Source: Paragorgia papillata (lineage: Eukaryota > Cnidaria > Anthozoa > Scleralcyonacea > Coralliidae). From it: a DNA stretch of 64,000 bases. The stretch spans positions 263,001 to 327,000 of the forward strand of contig JAWNZC010000232.1 of assembly GCA_035771165.1 (NCBI GenBank). The letters run 5' to 3'. A model generated the notes under the pieces. That model ran no database searches, had not been told where the DNA came from, and worked only from the letters and a program-made list of their open reading frames with translations. The position numbers and the translations under genes are program-made. This document shows positions 63,241 to 64,000 of this stretch, in pieces (the stretch's first letter is position 1; each line of letters opens with the position of its first letter).

Positions 63241-63552
63241 TATAGTTAAAGTTCAAAGACTCAACAGGTTTGATTAGACATTTTATTACTATTTAGTTTC
63301 GTGCCACAAATATTGTGTGGTACTCTTCAGATAAAATGGTCTAATGACTAAGATGTAGTCAATGACTACATCTACATCTACATCTACATCTACATCTACA
63401 TCTACATCTACATCTACATCTACATCTACATCTAATGAGACCATTCTTAGACCATTTTATCTGAAGAGACTATACCACACAATATTTGTGGCACGAAACT
63501 AAATAGTAATAAAATGTCTAATCAAACCTGTTGAGTCTTTGAACTTTAACTA
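63241..63552. mobile_element. Palindromic MITE with hexanucleotide loop
   Basis: TATAGTTAAAGTTCAAAGAC continues TCAACAGGTTTGATTAGACA, and the right half is the reverse complement, ending TTAACTATA. Arms are about 120 bp and nearly perfect. The loop is a (CATCTA)n microsatellite of about 11 units (63366-63432). Confidence 0.92.
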
Positions 63553-64000
63553 TATATATATATATTTATATATATATATGCCATGGAAGTTTTGGATTGG
63601 TAATACATCACAAATACAGTATACAGTATACAACTGGTATTTGACTAGTATAACTGCATGTTCTAGGCATGTACAGTAGATTATAGGCATGTCCTATGTA
63701 TGACATGCAGTTTAATAATCCAACTTGTCCAGAGTCCTCTCACTATAAGTGGTGGATTCAGGGTTGTTCAAAAGGGGAGTGCACATGTATGTTTGCTACT
63801 TAGCTGCAAACCTCTATATATAGTGGGCATGCTCTGGGGCATGCTCCCCAAGGGAAATTTTCAATCTTGCAAAGCCCAGAAGTGCTTCTCTGGCAATTTC
63901 TGAAAATATTTTTTTTGCAGAATTAAGGCACCAACCAAGCCATTGCTAAAAATGTAAGATTACAAAGGGGCAAGATACTTGAAAGATCTACAGAGCAAAT
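63553..64000. other. Noncoding stretch to window end
   Basis: Short TA tracts at 63552-63578. No supported gene; small open frames are chance. Confidence 0.4.

Overview
The window is animal nuclear DNA. It has introns with GT-AG borders, dense microsatellites, many inverted-repeat elements and a crowded, decayed population of transposons, and no sign of bacterial gene packing. The mix (Ty3/gypsy elements with short LTRs, a DIRS-like tyrosine-recombinase element, Harbinger, P-like and EnSpm-like transposases, a P2X7-like domain gene, BEN-domain exons) fits a marine invertebrate. I favour an anthozoan cnidarian such as a stony coral, by inference from the kinds of families present and not from a host marker gene.

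Layout. 1-838 is a 9-bp satellite. 2142-2774 holds remnants of a zinc-finger/ZNF862-like gene. 3089-10560 is a complete but dead Ty3/gypsy element (gypsy-1) with 153-bp LTRs and target-site duplication GGTAG. Its integrase region is split by a 2.9-kb insertion carrying three inverted-repeat elements with tRNA-like cores, two BEN-domain exons and a CATATG-rich repeat. 12653-16603 is a P2X7-like domain pseudogene split by a 3.4-kb foldback element (13021-16405) whose two arms each carry the start of a RecQ-like helicase gene. 17582-28354 is a multi-exon minus-strand DDE-type transposase pseudogene. A second gypsy element (gypsy-2, 20535-27894, TSD AATAT) sits in one of its introns, and a Harbinger element (22027-24802) is nested inside gypsy-2.

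29311-33855 is an EnSpm-like transposase gene on the minus strand. Around 34.0-35.9 kb lie an inverted repeat, unassigned exons and a hammerhead-ribozyme-like motif. 36038-43005 looks like a small multi-exon gene (SAM-like and SAP-like segments) with a P-like transposon (37996-40553) in an intron and a triplicated 57-bp exon. 43862-44690 is a 33-bp minisatellite. 45042-50390 is a triplicated noncoding unit, one copy of which is split by a 2.6-kb giant-hairpin element with TTAA duplications. 50916-54878 is a DIRS-like retrotransposon on the minus strand (gag, RT, RNase H, tyrosine recombinase), the best preserved coding block. 55603-56154 holds the first exons of a DDE-type transposase, probably of the same family as the one at 17.6-28.4 kb. 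56879-58206 is a run of related pentanucleotide arrays followed by an 11-bp minisatellite. 58438-59113 is a LINE 3' end. 59988-60371 is the first exon of a probable host gene. The rest of the window is mostly noncoding and has several palindromic MITEs.

Little here works together as a pathway. The window records successive insertions whose order can be read from the nesting and the target-site duplications. The only candidates for live host genes are the split gene at 36.0-43.0 kb and the exon at 59988.
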